Under the pieces are notes generated by a model, which had not been told where the DNA came from, did no database searches, and worked only from the letters and a program-made list of their open reading frames with translations. Below, piece after piece: positions 34,712 through 43,907 of a DNA stretch of 64,000 nt. The position numbers and the translations under genes were made by a program. The stretch is from UBA935 sp031556725 (GTDB lineage Bacteria; Bacillota; Clostridia; Lachnospirales; Lachnospiraceae), in assembly GCA_031556725.1 (NCBI GenBank), contig JAVBSL010000014.1, positions 1 through 64,000 on the forward strand, given 5' to 3'. Position 1 is the stretch's first letter. Each line of letters opens with the position of its first letter.

Positions 34712-37398
34712 TGGTTCAGCTTATTATAGACGGAATAGAAATCAGTGTAGAAGCCGGAACAAATATATTGGAAGCGGCAAGAAGTGTGGATATCGAGATT
34801 CCCACTCTCTGCTACTTAAAGCATGTAAATGAAGTAGGTGCCTGCAAAATGTGTGTGGTGGAGGTAGAAGGACGAGAGAATCTGGTAACCTCCTGTACGA
34901 CCCAGGTGGCACCGGGAATGGTAGTCAATACAAAGAGTGAAAAGGTAATGAAAAGCCGGAAGCAGGTACTGAATCTGCTGCTTGCCAATCATAATGTACG
35001 GTGCTTCTCCTGTTATAAATCCGGGGAATGCCGCCTGCAGGATCTGTCAAATGAATATGACATCACCCAATCCTGCTATGCGGGCAGTGCCGCAAAATAT
35101 GCAGAATCCAAGGAGAATCCATTCTTAACCTATTATCCGGATTTATGTATTAATTGTCAGCGTTGTGTCAGCACCTGTAACCGGGTGGTTGGTAACGGTG
35201 CCCTTCATAACGGTAAAATCGGAACCAGAACCCTGATCAATGCACCCTTTGGACCGGACTGGAAAGCCAGTGACTGTGAATCCTGCGGCAACTGTGCCAC
35301 CGCCTGTCCCACCGGTGCACTGGTAGCCAAGAACCGCAGGCAGTATCAGTCAGGAAAAGTGGATAAGGTTCTTACCACCTGCCCTCATTGTGCAACGGGA
35401 TGTCAGTATTATCTGGTTGTTAAAGAAAATAAAATTGTTGATGTGGAGCCGGCAGACGGTCCCTCTAACAGCAATCTTTTATGTGTCAAGGGCCGTTTTG
35501 GATCATTTCATTTTGTCCATTCACCGGAACGATTGAAATATCCTTTGATTAAAAATCATCAGACCGGAGAATTTGAAAAAGCGTCCTGGGAGGAAGCTAT
35601 GGCGCTGGTGGCCGCAAAATTTACGGAGATTAAGAAAAATTACGGTGCTGATGCACTGGCCGGTTTTGCCTGCTCCCGTTCCCCTAATGAAGACTGCTAT
35701 CTGTTTCAGAAGATGGTACGCTGTGCTTTTGGCACCAATAATGTTGATAACTGTGCCCGGGTCTGCCATTCGGCCTCTGTGGCCGGACTGGCAATGACCC
35801 TGGGCTCCGGGGCAATGACCAATCCCATTGATGATATCACCGGGGATGTGGATATGATTCTGCTGATTGGCTCTAATCCAGAGGAAGCCCATCCGGTGGT
35901 GGGAATGAAGATCAGACAGGCGGTGGAACGGGGCACCAGGCTGATCGTTGTGGACCCCCGTGAGATCGGATTATCAAAAAAAGCCGATATTCACCTGAAG
36001 CTGAAGCCCGGAACCAATGTGGCATTTGCCAATGGAATGATGCATGTGATTATCCAGGAAGGGCTGGCGGACGAGGAATTTATCCGGACCAGAACCGAAG
36101 GATTTGAGGAACTGAAGGAAATTGTCAAGGAATATACGCCGGAGCGGGTTGCGGAAATCTGCCATATCGACCCGAACCATCTGCGAGAGGCAGCTTTAAT
36201 GTATGCCAGAGCAAAGAAAGCCCCCATTATCTATTGTCTGGGGGTAACCGAGCACTCCACCGGAACCGAAGGGGTGATGTCCATGTCCAACATGGCCATG
36301 CTTGTGGGCAAGATTGGCCGGCCGGGGTGTGGTGTTAACCCGCTGCGGGGGCAGAATAACGTTCAGGGCGCCTGTGACATGGGAGCGCTGCCGGGAGATT
36401 TTCCGGGATATCAGAAGGTAACCAATCCGGAAGTAGTAAAGAAATTTGAAACGGCCTGGGGAGTGGACTTAAATCCCAAGCCCGGGGTCCATGCTACCGA
36501 TGTATTCGGTGCGGCAGTACGGAAAGAAATCAGAGGACTGTTTATTTTTGGCGAGGACCCGGTGGTAACCGATGCGGACCAAAATCATATCAAGCATTCC
36601 CTGGAAAGCCTGGACTTCTTAGTGGTATCGGATTTATTTATGACGGAAACAGCCCGTTATGCCGATGTTGTGCTGCCCGGTACCAGCTATGCGGAAAAAG
36701 AGGGAACCTTCACGAATACCGAGCGGAGAGTGCAAAGAGTCCGCAAGGCGGTGGAACTGGATGGGGAAATGCGGCTGGATACCGATATGTTTATCGATTT
36801 GATGAACCGGATGGGATATCCCCAGCCGCAAATGACGGCAGACGAGATTATGGATGAAATCGCAATGGTTACGCCATCCTTTGGCGGCATCAGCCACTGG
36901 CGGCTGGACCGGATGACGCTGCAATGGCCTTGTCCCGATAAGATCCATAAGGGAACGCCGATTCTGCATGAGGGAACCTTTGTCAGGGGACTGGGGTGGT
37001 TCTACCCGGCTGAGTATGTCCCCAGCGCCGAGCTTCCGGATGAAGAGTATCCGTTTATCCTAAGTACCGGAAGGATTCTGTATCATTACAACACCAGAGC
37101 CATGACCGGAAAAACCCCGGGACTGATGGAAAGAGAAGGCAGCTCCTTTATTGAAGTGAATACCGAGGATGCAGCCAGATTGGGAATTGCCCATGGCAGT
37201 ATGGTTCGGGTGACTTCCAGACGGGGTACCCTGGTAACCAAAGCCAGAGTGGGGGAAAAGGTTTCGGTGGGAGAGACGTGGATGCCCTTCCATTTTCCCG
37301 ATGGAAATGCCAATATCCTGACCAATGCGGCATTAGATAAGTATGCAAGAATACCGGAGTATAAGGTGTGTGCGGTACGGATGGAGAAGGCTGAGTAA
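34711..37398 (+). CDS. fdhA: Formate dehydrogenase alpha subunit (NAD-type, Cys-containing)
   Basis: Molybdo- or tungsto-enzyme oxidising formate or reducing CO2; 895 residues, cytoplasmic (no Tat signal). N-terminal 2Fe-2S ferredoxin domain (CYLKHVNEVGACKMC), His-Cys FeS segment, two 4Fe-4S ferredoxin motifs (CINCQRCVSTC, CESCGNCATAC), the 4Fe-4S of the catalytic domain (CPHCATGCQYY) and the bis-MGD domains. The Mo ligand is cysteine C352 in CARVCHSASV, encoded TGC, where E. coli FdhF has selenocysteine. The start is ATG 34711; upstream in-frame starts lie within the previous gene. No beta subunit is present; the preceding flavoprotein fills that place. Confidence 0.93.
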   Translation: MVQLIIDGIEISVEAGTNILEAARSVDIEIPTLCYLKHVNEVGACKMCVVEVEGRENLVTSCTTQVAPGMVVNTKSEKVMKSRKQVLNLLLANHNVRCFSCYKSGECRLQDLSNEYDITQSCYAGSAAKYAESKENPFLTYYPDLCINCQRCVSTCNRVVGNGALHNGKIGTRTLINAPFGPDWKASDCESCGNCATACPTGALVAKNRRQYQSGKVDKVLTTCPHCATGCQYYLVVKENKIVDVEPADGPSNSNLLCVKGRFGSFHFVHSPERLKYPLIKNHQTGEFEKASWEEAMALVAAKFTEIKKNYGADALAGFACSRSPNEDCYLFQKMVRCAFGTNNVDNCARVCHSASVAGLAMTLGSGAMTNPIDDITGDVDMILLIGSNPEEAHPVVGMKIRQAVERGTRLIVVDPREIGLSKKADIHLKLKPGTNVAFANGMMHVIIQEGLADEEFIRTRTEGFEELKEIVKEYTPERVAEICHIDPNHLREAALMYARAKKAPIIYCLGVTEHSTGTEGVMSMSNMAMLVGKIGRPGCGVNPLRGQNNVQGACDMGALPGDFPGYQKVTNPEVVKKFETAWGVDLNPKPGVHATDVFGAAVRKEIRGLFIFGEDPVVTDADQNHIKHSLESLDFLVVSDLFMTETARYADVVLPGTSYAEKEGTFTNTERRVQRVRKAVELDGEMRLDTDMFIDLMNRMGYPQPQMTADEIMDEIAMVTPSFGGISHWRLDRMTLQWPCPDKIHKGTPILHEGTFVRGLGWFYPAEYVPSAELPDEEYPFILSTGRILYHYNTRAMTGKTPGLMEREGSSFIEVNTEDAARLGIAHGSMVRVTSRRGTLVTKARVGEKVSVGETWMPFHFPDGNANILTNAALDKYARIPEYKVCAVRMEKAE

Positions 37399-37438
37399 AG
37401 ATTTTTTGATCAGAAGCGGGAGACGGTTCAGCAGACCG

Positions 37439-37530
37439 GTTACTGTTCACTGGCCAGCCAGTAAACAGTAACAGCGCCTGCCCATTTAAAGTCGCCTTCG
37501 GCGAGGGCAGGCTTATTGGTTTTATTTACG
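37439..37530 (+). terminator. Double hairpin after fdhA
   Basis: Hairpin one: GTTACTGTTCACTGG pairs with CCAGTAAACAGTAAC (37439-37472) with one mismatch. Hairpin two: GCCTGCCC pairs with GGGCAGGC (37476-37512) with an inner TCGCC/GGCGA stem, followed by a T-rich stretch. The second probably terminates the fdh operon. The rest of the 313-base gap to nrdR holds a dispersed repeat and the nrdR promoter. Confidence 0.6.
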
Positions 37531-37574
37531 TTTTGGCTCATAGCCTATCAGCGTAGTGACAGGCTATGGTATGA
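37520..37574. repeat. Dispersed palindromic repeat, copy 1
   Basis: About 49 bp, starting near ATTTACGTT and ending GGTATGAA, nearly identical to 47690-47743. Core hairpin 37539-37568: CATAGCCTATCA and TGACAGGCTATG around GCGTAG, with one A-C mismatch. Non-coding; the family is unknown. Confidence 0.8.
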
Positions 37575-37619
37575 AGTGTAACACAGACTGTCACCTGAAT
37601 AATAACCGCGGAAAAGTGG

Positions 37620-37648
37620 TTGACATAAAGAAAAATGGGACATATAAT
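37620..37648 (+). promoter_or_regulatory. Consensus sigma-A promoter of nrdR
   Basis: Perfect TTGACA (37620-37625), 17-bp spacer, perfect TATAAT (37643-37648), about 60 bases before the nrdR start. Confidence 0.85.
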
Positions 37649-37711
37649 GTAGGTATTAAAGAAAGACACATAGATGTTGTGTATTTCTGGAGTGTGGAGG
37701 GAGATATACCA

Positions 37712-38161
37712 ATGAAATGCCCATTTTGCGGACATGAAAATACCAGAGTAATTGATTCCAGACCGGCGGAGGACAATAACTCCATCAGAAGACGCCGTGT
37801 ATGCGATGAATGTGACAAACGTTTTACCACCTATGAGAAGATTGAAACCATCCCGCTGATCATTATTAAGAAAGATAATAACCGGGAAACCTATGACCGT
37901 TCCAAGATTGAGGCCGGAGTTTTGCGGGCCTGCCACAAGCGCCCCATCAGTGCCAACCAGATCAACCAACTGGTAGATGAGGTGGAAACCCAGATATTCA
38001 GCATGGAGGATAAGGAAATCGAAAGCCGTATTATCGGTGAAATGGTGATGAACAAACTGAAGGATCTGGAAGCAGTTGCCTATGTCAGATTTGCTTCCGT
38101 TTATCGAGAGTTTAAGGATATCAACACCTTTATGGATGAATTGAAAAAGGTATTAAATTAG
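37712..38161 (+). CDS. nrdR: Transcriptional repressor NrdR
   Basis: Zinc/ATP-cone repressor of ribonucleotide reductase genes. The N-terminal zinc ribbon is MKCPFCGHENTRVIDSRP plus VCDECDKRFTTYE; the ATP-cone follows with IIKKDNNRETYDRSKI. The start is ATG 37712, the standard N terminus, with GGAGGGA upstream; the longer frame crosses the promoter and is not used. 149 residues, as expected. No ribonucleotide reductase gene is nearby. Confidence 0.96.
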   Translation: MKCPFCGHENTRVIDSRPAEDNNSIRRRRVCDECDKRFTTYEKIETIPLIIIKKDNNRETYDRSKIEAGVLRACHKRPISANQINQLVDEVETQIFSMEDKEIESRIIGEMVMNKLKDLEAVAYVRFASVYREFKDINTFMDELKKVLN

Positions 38162-38171
38162 ATGGATTTGG

Positions 38172-38205
38172 GAGGGCCTCATAAAAAAAGGCTCTCTTTT
38201 ATTTT
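38172..38205 (+). terminator. Terminator after nrdR
   Basis: GAGGGCCT and AGGCTCTC form an 8-bp stem (one G-U) followed by TTTTATTTT. Confidence 0.8.
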
Positions 38206-38270
38206 ATCAAAAATATTCAGAAAATCTTAACAAGAAATAGTATTGATTTTTTGGACAAAAATGGATAAAG

Positions 38271-38276
38271 TATAAT
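38271..38276 (+). promoter_or_regulatory. -10 element of oadB promoter
   Basis: Perfect TATAAT 47 bases before oadB. The -35 region is only T-rich (TTTTGG around 38249-38254), so strength or an activator requirement is unclear. Confidence 0.45.
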
Positions 38277-38322
38277 AGGCACAAAATTTTACAATAAAAA
38301 GAGATAAGAGAGGACGTTATAC

Positions 38323-39468
38323 ATGCAAAGTGTAATAGAAGGATTACTCAAAAGTTTAATTGAACCGACCCCGATGGATTGGGTAAAATGGATCGCCATG
38401 TGGATTATCGGCGGGATATTGATCTATCTGGCCATCAAGAAAGATATGGAGCCGGCCTTGCTGCTGCCTATGGGATTCGGTGCCATATTAGTCAATTTGC
38501 CTTTTTCGGGAGCAGTGTCACAGATGGTTAACGGAGTGCTTGAGGAAGGACCGCTGGACGTGCTGTTCAATGCCGGTATTGCCAATGAATTGTTTCCCCT
38601 GTTGTTATTTATCGGTATCGGCGCCATGATCGATTTTGGTCCCCTGTTGTCTAATCCGAAGCTGTTCTTTTTCGGTGCGGCAGCACAATTCGGTATTTTC
38701 ATGACCTTGTGTCTTGCCAGCTTGTTTGGATTTGAGTTTAAGGATGCAGCATCCATAGCCATTATCGGTGCCGCTGACGGACCTACCGCTATATATGTAT
38801 CCCAATTTTTGAAGTCACAGTATGCTCCGGCTATTTTGGTGGCGGCCTATTCTTATATGGCCCTGGTGCCCATTATCCAGCCGCCGGTAATCCGCCTGAT
38901 TACTACCAAAGAAGAACGCCGGATCCATATGCCCAATACGGCCAAAAACATTTCCAAAACCGTACGGATTCTGTTCCCCATTGTTGTAACCATTATTGCC
39001 GGTGTTTTCGCTCCCAAATCGGTTGCCCTGGTTGGCTTTTTGATGTTTGGTAATTTAATCAGAGAATGCGGCGTATTAGGATCATTGTCCGATACGGCTC
39101 AGAATTCTTTTGCCAATATCATTACCCTGCTGTTAGGCTTTACGATTTCGGTAAAGTTACAGGCAGAGGCTTTCCTGCAGTGGGAAACCATTTTGATCAT
39201 GTGCCTGGGCCTGTTTGCTTTTGTTTTCGATACGGTTGGCGGTGTTTTATTAGGAAAACTGTTTAATTTATTCAGTAAGAATAAGATCAATCCGATGATT
39301 GGTGCGGCCGGTATATCTGCATTCCCCATGTCTGCCCGGGTGGTCCACAAGATGGGTATGCAGGAGGACAGTACCAACATTCTGATCATGCATGCAGCCG
39401 GAGCCAATGTATCGGGCCAGATCGCATCTGTTATTGCCGGTGGTATTATATTATCATTTTTCTTATAA
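38323..39468 (+). CDS. Sodium-pumping decarboxylase beta subunit (OadB/MmdB/GcdB family)
   Basis: Integral membrane subunit that couples decarboxylation of a carboxybiotin carrier to Na+ export. The 381 residues form about nine helices, with LLFIGIGAMIDFGPLLSNP, the Na+ site region AIIGAADGPTAIYVSQ, and the C-terminal GAAGISAFPMSARVVHKMG with HAAGANVSGQIASVIAGG. Which acid is decarboxylated (oxaloacetate, methylmalonyl-CoA, glutaconyl-CoA, malonate) depends on the alpha subunit, not present here. RBS AGAGAGGA. Confidence 0.93.
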   Translation: MQSVIEGLLKSLIEPTPMDWVKWIAMWIIGGILIYLAIKKDMEPALLLPMGFGAILVNLPFSGAVSQMVNGVLEEGPLDVLFNAGIANELFPLLLFIGIGAMIDFGPLLSNPKLFFFGAAAQFGIFMTLCLASLFGFEFKDAASIAIIGAADGPTAIYVSQFLKSQYAPAILVAAYSYMALVPIIQPPVIRLITTKEERRIHMPNTAKNISKTVRILFPIVVTIIAGVFAPKSVALVGFLMFGNLIRECGVLGSLSDTAQNSFANIITLLLGFTISVKLQAEAFLQWETILIMCLGLFAFVFDTVGGVLLGKLFNLFSKNKINPMIGAAGISAFPMSARVVHKMGMQEDSTNILIMHAAGANVSGQIASVIAGGIILSFFL

Positions 39469-39486
39469 GAGAGGAGCATAGACGAT

Positions 39487-39627
39487 ATGAACGTAGAAGC
39501 ATTTTTAAATTCACTGAAATATATGGGTGTTGGAATGGTGGGCATTTTTGTGATCATCACAATTATTGTAGTTCTTATTAATGTTTTGATTAAAGCATTT
39601 CCAACAGCTAAGGAAGACAGAGAATAG
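39487..39627 (+). CDS. Small OadG-like membrane subunit, 46 residues
   Basis: Reads MNVEAFLNSLKYMGVGMVGI then a long hydrophobic helix (IFVIITIIVVLINVLI) and a charged tail KEDRE. A single N-out helix near the start followed by a short soluble tail resembles the gamma subunit (OadG) of Na+ decarboxylases, which anchors the complex, but it lacks the usual His-rich and Pro-rich extension. GAGAGGAG lies 9 bases before the ATG and it begins 18 bases after oadB, so it is very likely expressed. Confidence 0.78.
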   Translation: MNVEAFLNSLKYMGVGMVGIFVIITIIVVLINVLIKAFPTAKEDRE

Positions 39628-39631
39628 TCTC

Positions 39632-39668
39632 AAAACTGCCGCCGGATTTTCCTGCGGCAGTTTTTTTT
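39632..39668 (+). terminator. Terminator after the OadG-like gene
   Basis: An 11-bp perfect stem (AAAACTGCCGC/GCGGCAGTTTT) with an 11-base loop, then a T run. Part of the 3' arm is repeated immediately downstream (CGCGGCAGTTTT). Confidence 0.92.
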
Positions 39669-39691
39669 CGCGGCAGTTTTACAAAAAAGTA

Positions 39692-39720
39692 TTGCATTTT
39701 AGGAAAAGTTTGTATAAAAT
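39692..39720 (+). promoter_or_regulatory. Promoter of the peptide/nickel ABC operon
   Basis: TTGCAT (39692-39697) and TAAAAT (39715-39720), 17 bp apart, inside TGTATAAAAT. Confidence 0.5.
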
Positions 39721-39778
39721 AAAGCGAAAATAAAAATCATATTAAAAGATAGTAATATCTAGGAAGGAATTGTAACAC

Positions 39779-41302
39779 ATGAAAAGAAAAGGATTAAAAA
39801 GAATCCTTTCGGTCATGGTGTTGACGACACTTGCTGTTGCACTGAGCGCCTGCTCAGGTGATAAGAAAGGTGATGATTCTTCACAGATTACCGTCGGCAT
39901 ACCTCAGGACCTGGAGGACAGTCTTGACCCCCACAAAGCAGTGGCGGCAGGAACCAAAGAGGTATTGTTCAATTTATTTGAAGGGCTTGTTAAGCCTACC
40001 AGCGACGGTAATTATATCCCTGCAGTAGCAAGTGACTACACCATATCGGAAGACGGAACGGTTTACACGTTTGTTTTGAGAGAGGGCGTAAAATTCCACG
40101 ACGGAAGCACGGTTACGGCAGAGGACATCAAGTATTCGATTGATAAATGCGCCGATACCGGAAGCGGAGACCCGCTGGTCGCGGCGTATTCTAATATTGC
40201 GGAGATCCGGATCAGTGATGCGAAGACGGTGGAAATCAGCTTAAAGGAGCCGGATACAGAGTTTCTGGCTTCTATGACAACGGCCATCATTCCCCAGGCC
40301 AACACCGCACCGGAGACTAACCCCATCGGCACCGGACCATATAAGTATGTATCCCGGTCGCCCCAGGAAAATTTTGTACTGGAAAAATTCTCTGATTATT
40401 GGGGGGAAAAGGCCAATATTGAAAAGGTCATCTTTAAAGTATGCGCCAATGCCGATTCCATTGTAATGGATCTGGAAGGCGGATCTATTGATATGTTTGC
40501 CAGAGTAACGGCCGCCCAGGCAGCAGAGTTATCCGACCGGTTTGAAATACTGGAAGGAACCATGAACCTGGTCCAGGCATTATACTTGAACAATGCCGCC
40601 GCGCCTTTTGATAATGAACAGGTTCGCCAGGCGTTATGCTATGCGGTTAATCCTGGTGAGATTATGGACATGGTATCGGATGGTAAGGGGGTGGAAATCG
40701 GAAGCAGTATGTTTCCGGCTTTTGGGAAATATTATATGGAAGAACTGAATGATACCTATAATCATGATATTGATAAGGCAAAAGCGCTGCTTGCCGAAGC
40801 GGGATATCCTGACGGTTTTTCCTTTACCATCACCGTTCCTTCAAATTATCAGCAGCATATCGACACAGCCCAGGTACTGGTGGAAGAATTTAAGGCCATC
40901 GGGGTAAATGCCAAGATTGAATTGATCGAATGGGACAGTTGGTTAAGCGATGTGTATGCGGGACGCAATTTCCAGTCTACCGTGATTGGCGTCGATGCGG
41001 CTACTTTGACCGCCAGAGCTTTGCTGGAGCGGTTTACCAGTACATCCGGCAGCAATTTTATTAACTTCAATAATACCGATTATGATCAGGCATTCGCCAA
41101 TGCCGCAGCCAGCACCGATGATTTGGAAAAGACCGCGTACTATAAGGAATGTGAACGGATTTTATCAGAGCGGGCCGCCAATGTGTATATCCAGGATTTA
41201 CCGGAATTTGTGGCATTGAACAAAAAATACGGAGGATATGAGTTTTATCCTCTTTATGTACAGGATATAGCCAAGCTTTATATCGTGGAGACAAACGAAT
41301 AA
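39779..41302 (+). CDS. Family 5 ABC substrate-binding lipoprotein (peptide/nickel type)
   Basis: Extracellular solute-binding protein of 507 residues. The signal peptide has lipobox LSAC. SBP_bac_5 features: SLDPHKAVAAGTKEVLFNLFEGL, GTVYTFVLREGVKFHDGS, NPIGTGPYKYV and VRQALCYAVNPGEIM. Di- or oligopeptides are the usual ligands, but nickel-binding NikA belongs to the same family, and sequence reading does not separate them. First gene of a five-gene importer with its own promoter. Confidence 0.92.
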   Translation: MKRKGLKRILSVMVLTTLAVALSACSGDKKGDDSSQITVGIPQDLEDSLDPHKAVAAGTKEVLFNLFEGLVKPTSDGNYIPAVASDYTISEDGTVYTFVLREGVKFHDGSTVTAEDIKYSIDKCADTGSGDPLVAAYSNIAEIRISDAKTVEISLKEPDTEFLASMTTAIIPQANTAPETNPIGTGPYKYVSRSPQENFVLEKFSDYWGEKANIEKVIFKVCANADSIVMDLEGGSIDMFARVTAAQAAELSDRFEILEGTMNLVQALYLNNAAAPFDNEQVRQALCYAVNPGEIMDMVSDGKGVEIGSSMFPAFGKYYMEELNDTYNHDIDKAKALLAEAGYPDGFSFTITVPSNYQQHIDTAQVLVEEFKAIGVNAKIELIEWDSWLSDVYAGRNFQSTVIGVDAATLTARALLERFTSTSGSNFINFNNTDYDQAFANAAASTDDLEKTAYYKECERILSERAANVYIQDLPEFVALNKKYGGYEFYPLYVQDIAKLYIVETNE

Positions 41303-41330
41303 GCCATTAAATTGCATGGAGGAACTAAAA

Positions 41331-42272
41331 ATGAGATATGCAGGCAGAAAAATAATGACAATGATTATTACTTTACTTGCAGTCTCATTTTTTGTGTTTC
41401 TGTCTTTTCATTTAATATCAGGCGACCCGGCTACTTCCATGCTGGGAACCCAGGCTACTCCGGAACGGATTGCCGCCCTGCAAAAGGAGCTGGGACTGGA
41501 TGCCCCTTTTCTGGTACAGTATGGTCACTGGCTGAAGGATTTCGTAACGGGTGATATGGGAACTTCCTACAGCTATAAAATGCCGGTCAGTGGGATGGTG
41601 GCAGATAAGATTCCCATTACACTGACCTTAACACTTCTGGCCTTTGTGATGATCCTTTTGATTGCAGTTCCGCTGGGGATCTATACGGCCAAGCATGCCG
41701 ACAGTGTCATTGACCGGGTAATCACAGCGATTAACCAGATTATTATGGCGATACCACCTTTCTTTGCGGGAATCCTGATTACCTTTGTATTTGGACTGAT
41801 CTTACGTTTTTTTACCCCGGGAGGCTATATTTCTTACAAGGACAACGTAATGGGGTTTATCGGTTATCTGCTTTTTCCGGCAGTGGCCATAGCCCTGCCC
41901 AAAGCAGCTATGGCAGTGAAGCTGTTACGCAGCTCGGTAATTGCGGAATCCAGGCTGGATTATGTCCGGACGGCATATAGTAAGGGAAACAGTACCAATG
42001 AAGTTTTATACAAGCATGTATTGAAAAATGCCCTGATACCGCTGATTACCTTTTTGGGCATGGCATTAACGGATATGATTGCCGGAAGTATTATTATTGA
42101 ACAGGTATTTGGGATTCCCGGACTGGGCAGGATACTGCTGACTTCTATTTCCAACCGGGATTATCCGGTAGTGATGGCAATTATTATTTGCATTGCTTTT
42201 CTGGTTTTAGTGGTGAACATTCTGGTGGATATTATTTACGGGCTGGCAGATCCCCGTATCACAGTAGAATAG
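41331..42272 (+). CDS. ABC permease, DppB/OppB/NikB type
   Basis: First membrane subunit of the importer, 313 residues and six helices. It begins RYAGRKIMTMIITLLAVSFFVF, has the family LGLDAPFLVQYGHWL loop and ends DIIYGLADPRI. The permease loop is YVRTAYSKGNSTNEVLYKHVLKN. The start is ATG 41331, after TGGAGGAA; the ATG five codons earlier overlaps that RBS and is rejected. Confidence 0.93.
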   Translation: MRYAGRKIMTMIITLLAVSFFVFLSFHLISGDPATSMLGTQATPERIAALQKELGLDAPFLVQYGHWLKDFVTGDMGTSYSYKMPVSGMVADKIPITLTLTLLAFVMILLIAVPLGIYTAKHADSVIDRVITAINQIIMAIPPFFAGILITFVFGLILRFFTPGGYISYKDNVMGFIGYLLFPAVAIALPKAAMAVKLLRSSVIAESRLDYVRTAYSKGNSTNEVLYKHVLKNALIPLITFLGMALTDMIAGSIIIEQVFGIPGLGRILLTSISNRDYPVVMAIIICIAFLVLVVNILVDIIYGLADPRITVE

Positions 42273-42285
42273 ATTTGGGTGTGAT

Positions 42286-43089
42286 ATGAAGAAAAATAAA
42301 AAAAATCTGAATTTAATAGTCGGTAGCGTGATTACGGCAGTGATCCTATTGTTTATGATTGTGGGTGTTTTTTATACACCCTATGATCCCGATGCCATGG
42401 ATGCCGCCGCCAAATTTGCCGGCATGTCCCTGAAGCACCCCCTGGGTTGTGACAACTTCGGCAGAGATTTATTGAGCCGGGTGATGGAAGGGAGCCGGAC
42501 GACGTTATTTGTGGCGTTAGGTACGGTTTTTACAGGAACTTTTTTCGGCGTGATCTTGGGGGCACTGACGGGTTTCTACGGAGGTATTGTTGATGAAATT
42601 TTGATGCGGATCAATGATGCCGTTTTTGCTTTCCCCAGTATTTTGCTGGCCCTTGTTTTTATCAGCATTTTGGGAACCGGAAAATACAATGTCATCCTTG
42701 CTCTGGGAATCGCATTTATTCCCAGCTTTGCCCGGATTGTCAGAGGAGAGTTTATCAAATATAAAAGTATGGATTATGTAACTGCGGCAAGACTGCAGGG
42801 AGCCGGTGATCTGCGGATTATGTTTGTACATATTTTGCCCAATGCATCCACGGTATTGCTGTCAGCCATTATGATTGGATTTAACAATGCGGTCCTGGCA
42901 GAGGCCGGCATGAGTTATCTGGGAATCGGCGTGCAGCCACCGGATGCCAGCCTGGGACGAATGCTGTCCGAGGCTCAGTCGTATCTGTTCCGGTCACCGG
43001 CCTGTGCTTTAGTGCCGGGAATCGTATTGATCCTGACGGTACTGGGGTTCAGTCTTTTGGGTGAGGGATTAAAAGGAGAGCCGGTATGA
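42286..43089 (+). CDS. ABC permease, DppC/OppC/NikC type
   Basis: Second membrane subunit, 267 residues. The typical GCDNFGRDLLSRVMEGSRTT follows the first helix; the EAA-loop is YVTAARLQGAGDLRIMFVHILPN; LAEAGMSYLGIGVQPP closes it. The stop overlaps the next start by 4 bases (ATGA). Confidence 0.93.
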   Translation: MKKNKKNLNLIVGSVITAVILLFMIVGVFYTPYDPDAMDAAAKFAGMSLKHPLGCDNFGRDLLSRVMEGSRTTLFVALGTVFTGTFFGVILGALTGFYGGIVDEILMRINDAVFAFPSILLALVFISILGTGKYNVILALGIAFIPSFARIVRGEFIKYKSMDYVTAARLQGAGDLRIMFVHILPNASTVLLSAIMIGFNNAVLAEAGMSYLGIGVQPPDASLGRMLSEAQSYLFRSPACALVPGIVLILTVLGFSLLGEGLKGEPV

Positions 43090-43907
43090 CACAGGAAAAC
43101 AAGCCTCTTTTGGAGGTGCGTGATTTAAATATAGAATTTCATGATCATCTGACACCGGAAACGGTGGTGTACGACTTTGATCTGCAGCTATATCCAGGTG
43201 AGATTATCGGCATTGTGGGTGAATCCGGTTCGGGTAAATCCATGAGTGCCCTGGCCATTGCCGGTTTGCTCAGCCGCCGGGATATGCAAAAAAAGGGAGA
43301 GATCTTATTTGACGGAATCAACCTCTTAACCTGTCCCAGAAGTGTGCTGCGAAAATATCAGGGGAATGATATCGGGATGGTTTTTCAGGAACCCATGTCT
43401 TCCCTGAATCCGGTCAAACGGATTGGCTGGCAGGTGGAGGAAACCTTGCGGATCCATACGGACCTTTCCCGGGAAGAGCGGTATGAAAAGACCATTCGGA
43501 TGCTGCGGGATGTGGAACTGGAAGACCCGGAACGGGTATATGCCAGGTATCCTCATGAACTTTCCGGGGGAATGCGTCAAAGGGTAATGATTGCCACGGC
43601 GATGATTTGTGATCCCCGGATTTTGATTGCCGATGAACCTACCACCGCTTTGGATGTTACGGTCCAGTCTCAAATCGTCGAATTATTAAGACGGATAAAC
43701 CAGGAAAAACAGACGGCTATTTTATTTATTTCCCATGATTTAAGCCTGGTAAATCAATTATGTCAGCGGGTTATCGTGATGCAGGGAGGATATATCGTGG
43801 AAAGCGGAAGGACAGAGCAGATTTTCCGTAGTCCGGAACAGGCATACACTCAAAAGCTGATTGCCGCCATACCGGTGATTCCGCAGCAGAGGGAGATGGT
43901 GCCATGA
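43086..43907 (+). CDS. ABC ATP-binding protein, DppD/NikD type (short)
   Basis: First ATPase of the importer, 273 residues. Walker A GESGSGKSMS, signature LSGGMRQRV, Walker B ILIADEPTTALD. It lacks most of the 50-residue C-terminal extension common in DppD/OppD and is close to NikD length. It overlaps both neighbours by 4 bases. Confidence 0.93.
   Translation: MTQENKPLLEVRDLNIEFHDHLTPETVVYDFDLQLYPGEIIGIVGESGSGKSMSALAIAGLLSRRDMQKKGEILFDGINLLTCPRSVLRKYQGNDIGMVFQEPMSSLNPVKRIGWQVEETLRIHTDLSREERYEKTIRMLRDVELEDPERVYARYPHELSGGMRQRVMIATAMICDPRILIADEPTTALDVTVQSQIVELLRRINQEKQTAILFISHDLSLVNQLCQRVIVMQGGYIVESGRTEQIFRSPEQAYTQKLIAAIPVIPQQREMVP

Noticed and set aside
35764..35766. Possible selenocysteine codon in fdhA
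   Set aside because: The codon at the Mo-ligand position is TGC (Cys), not TGA.
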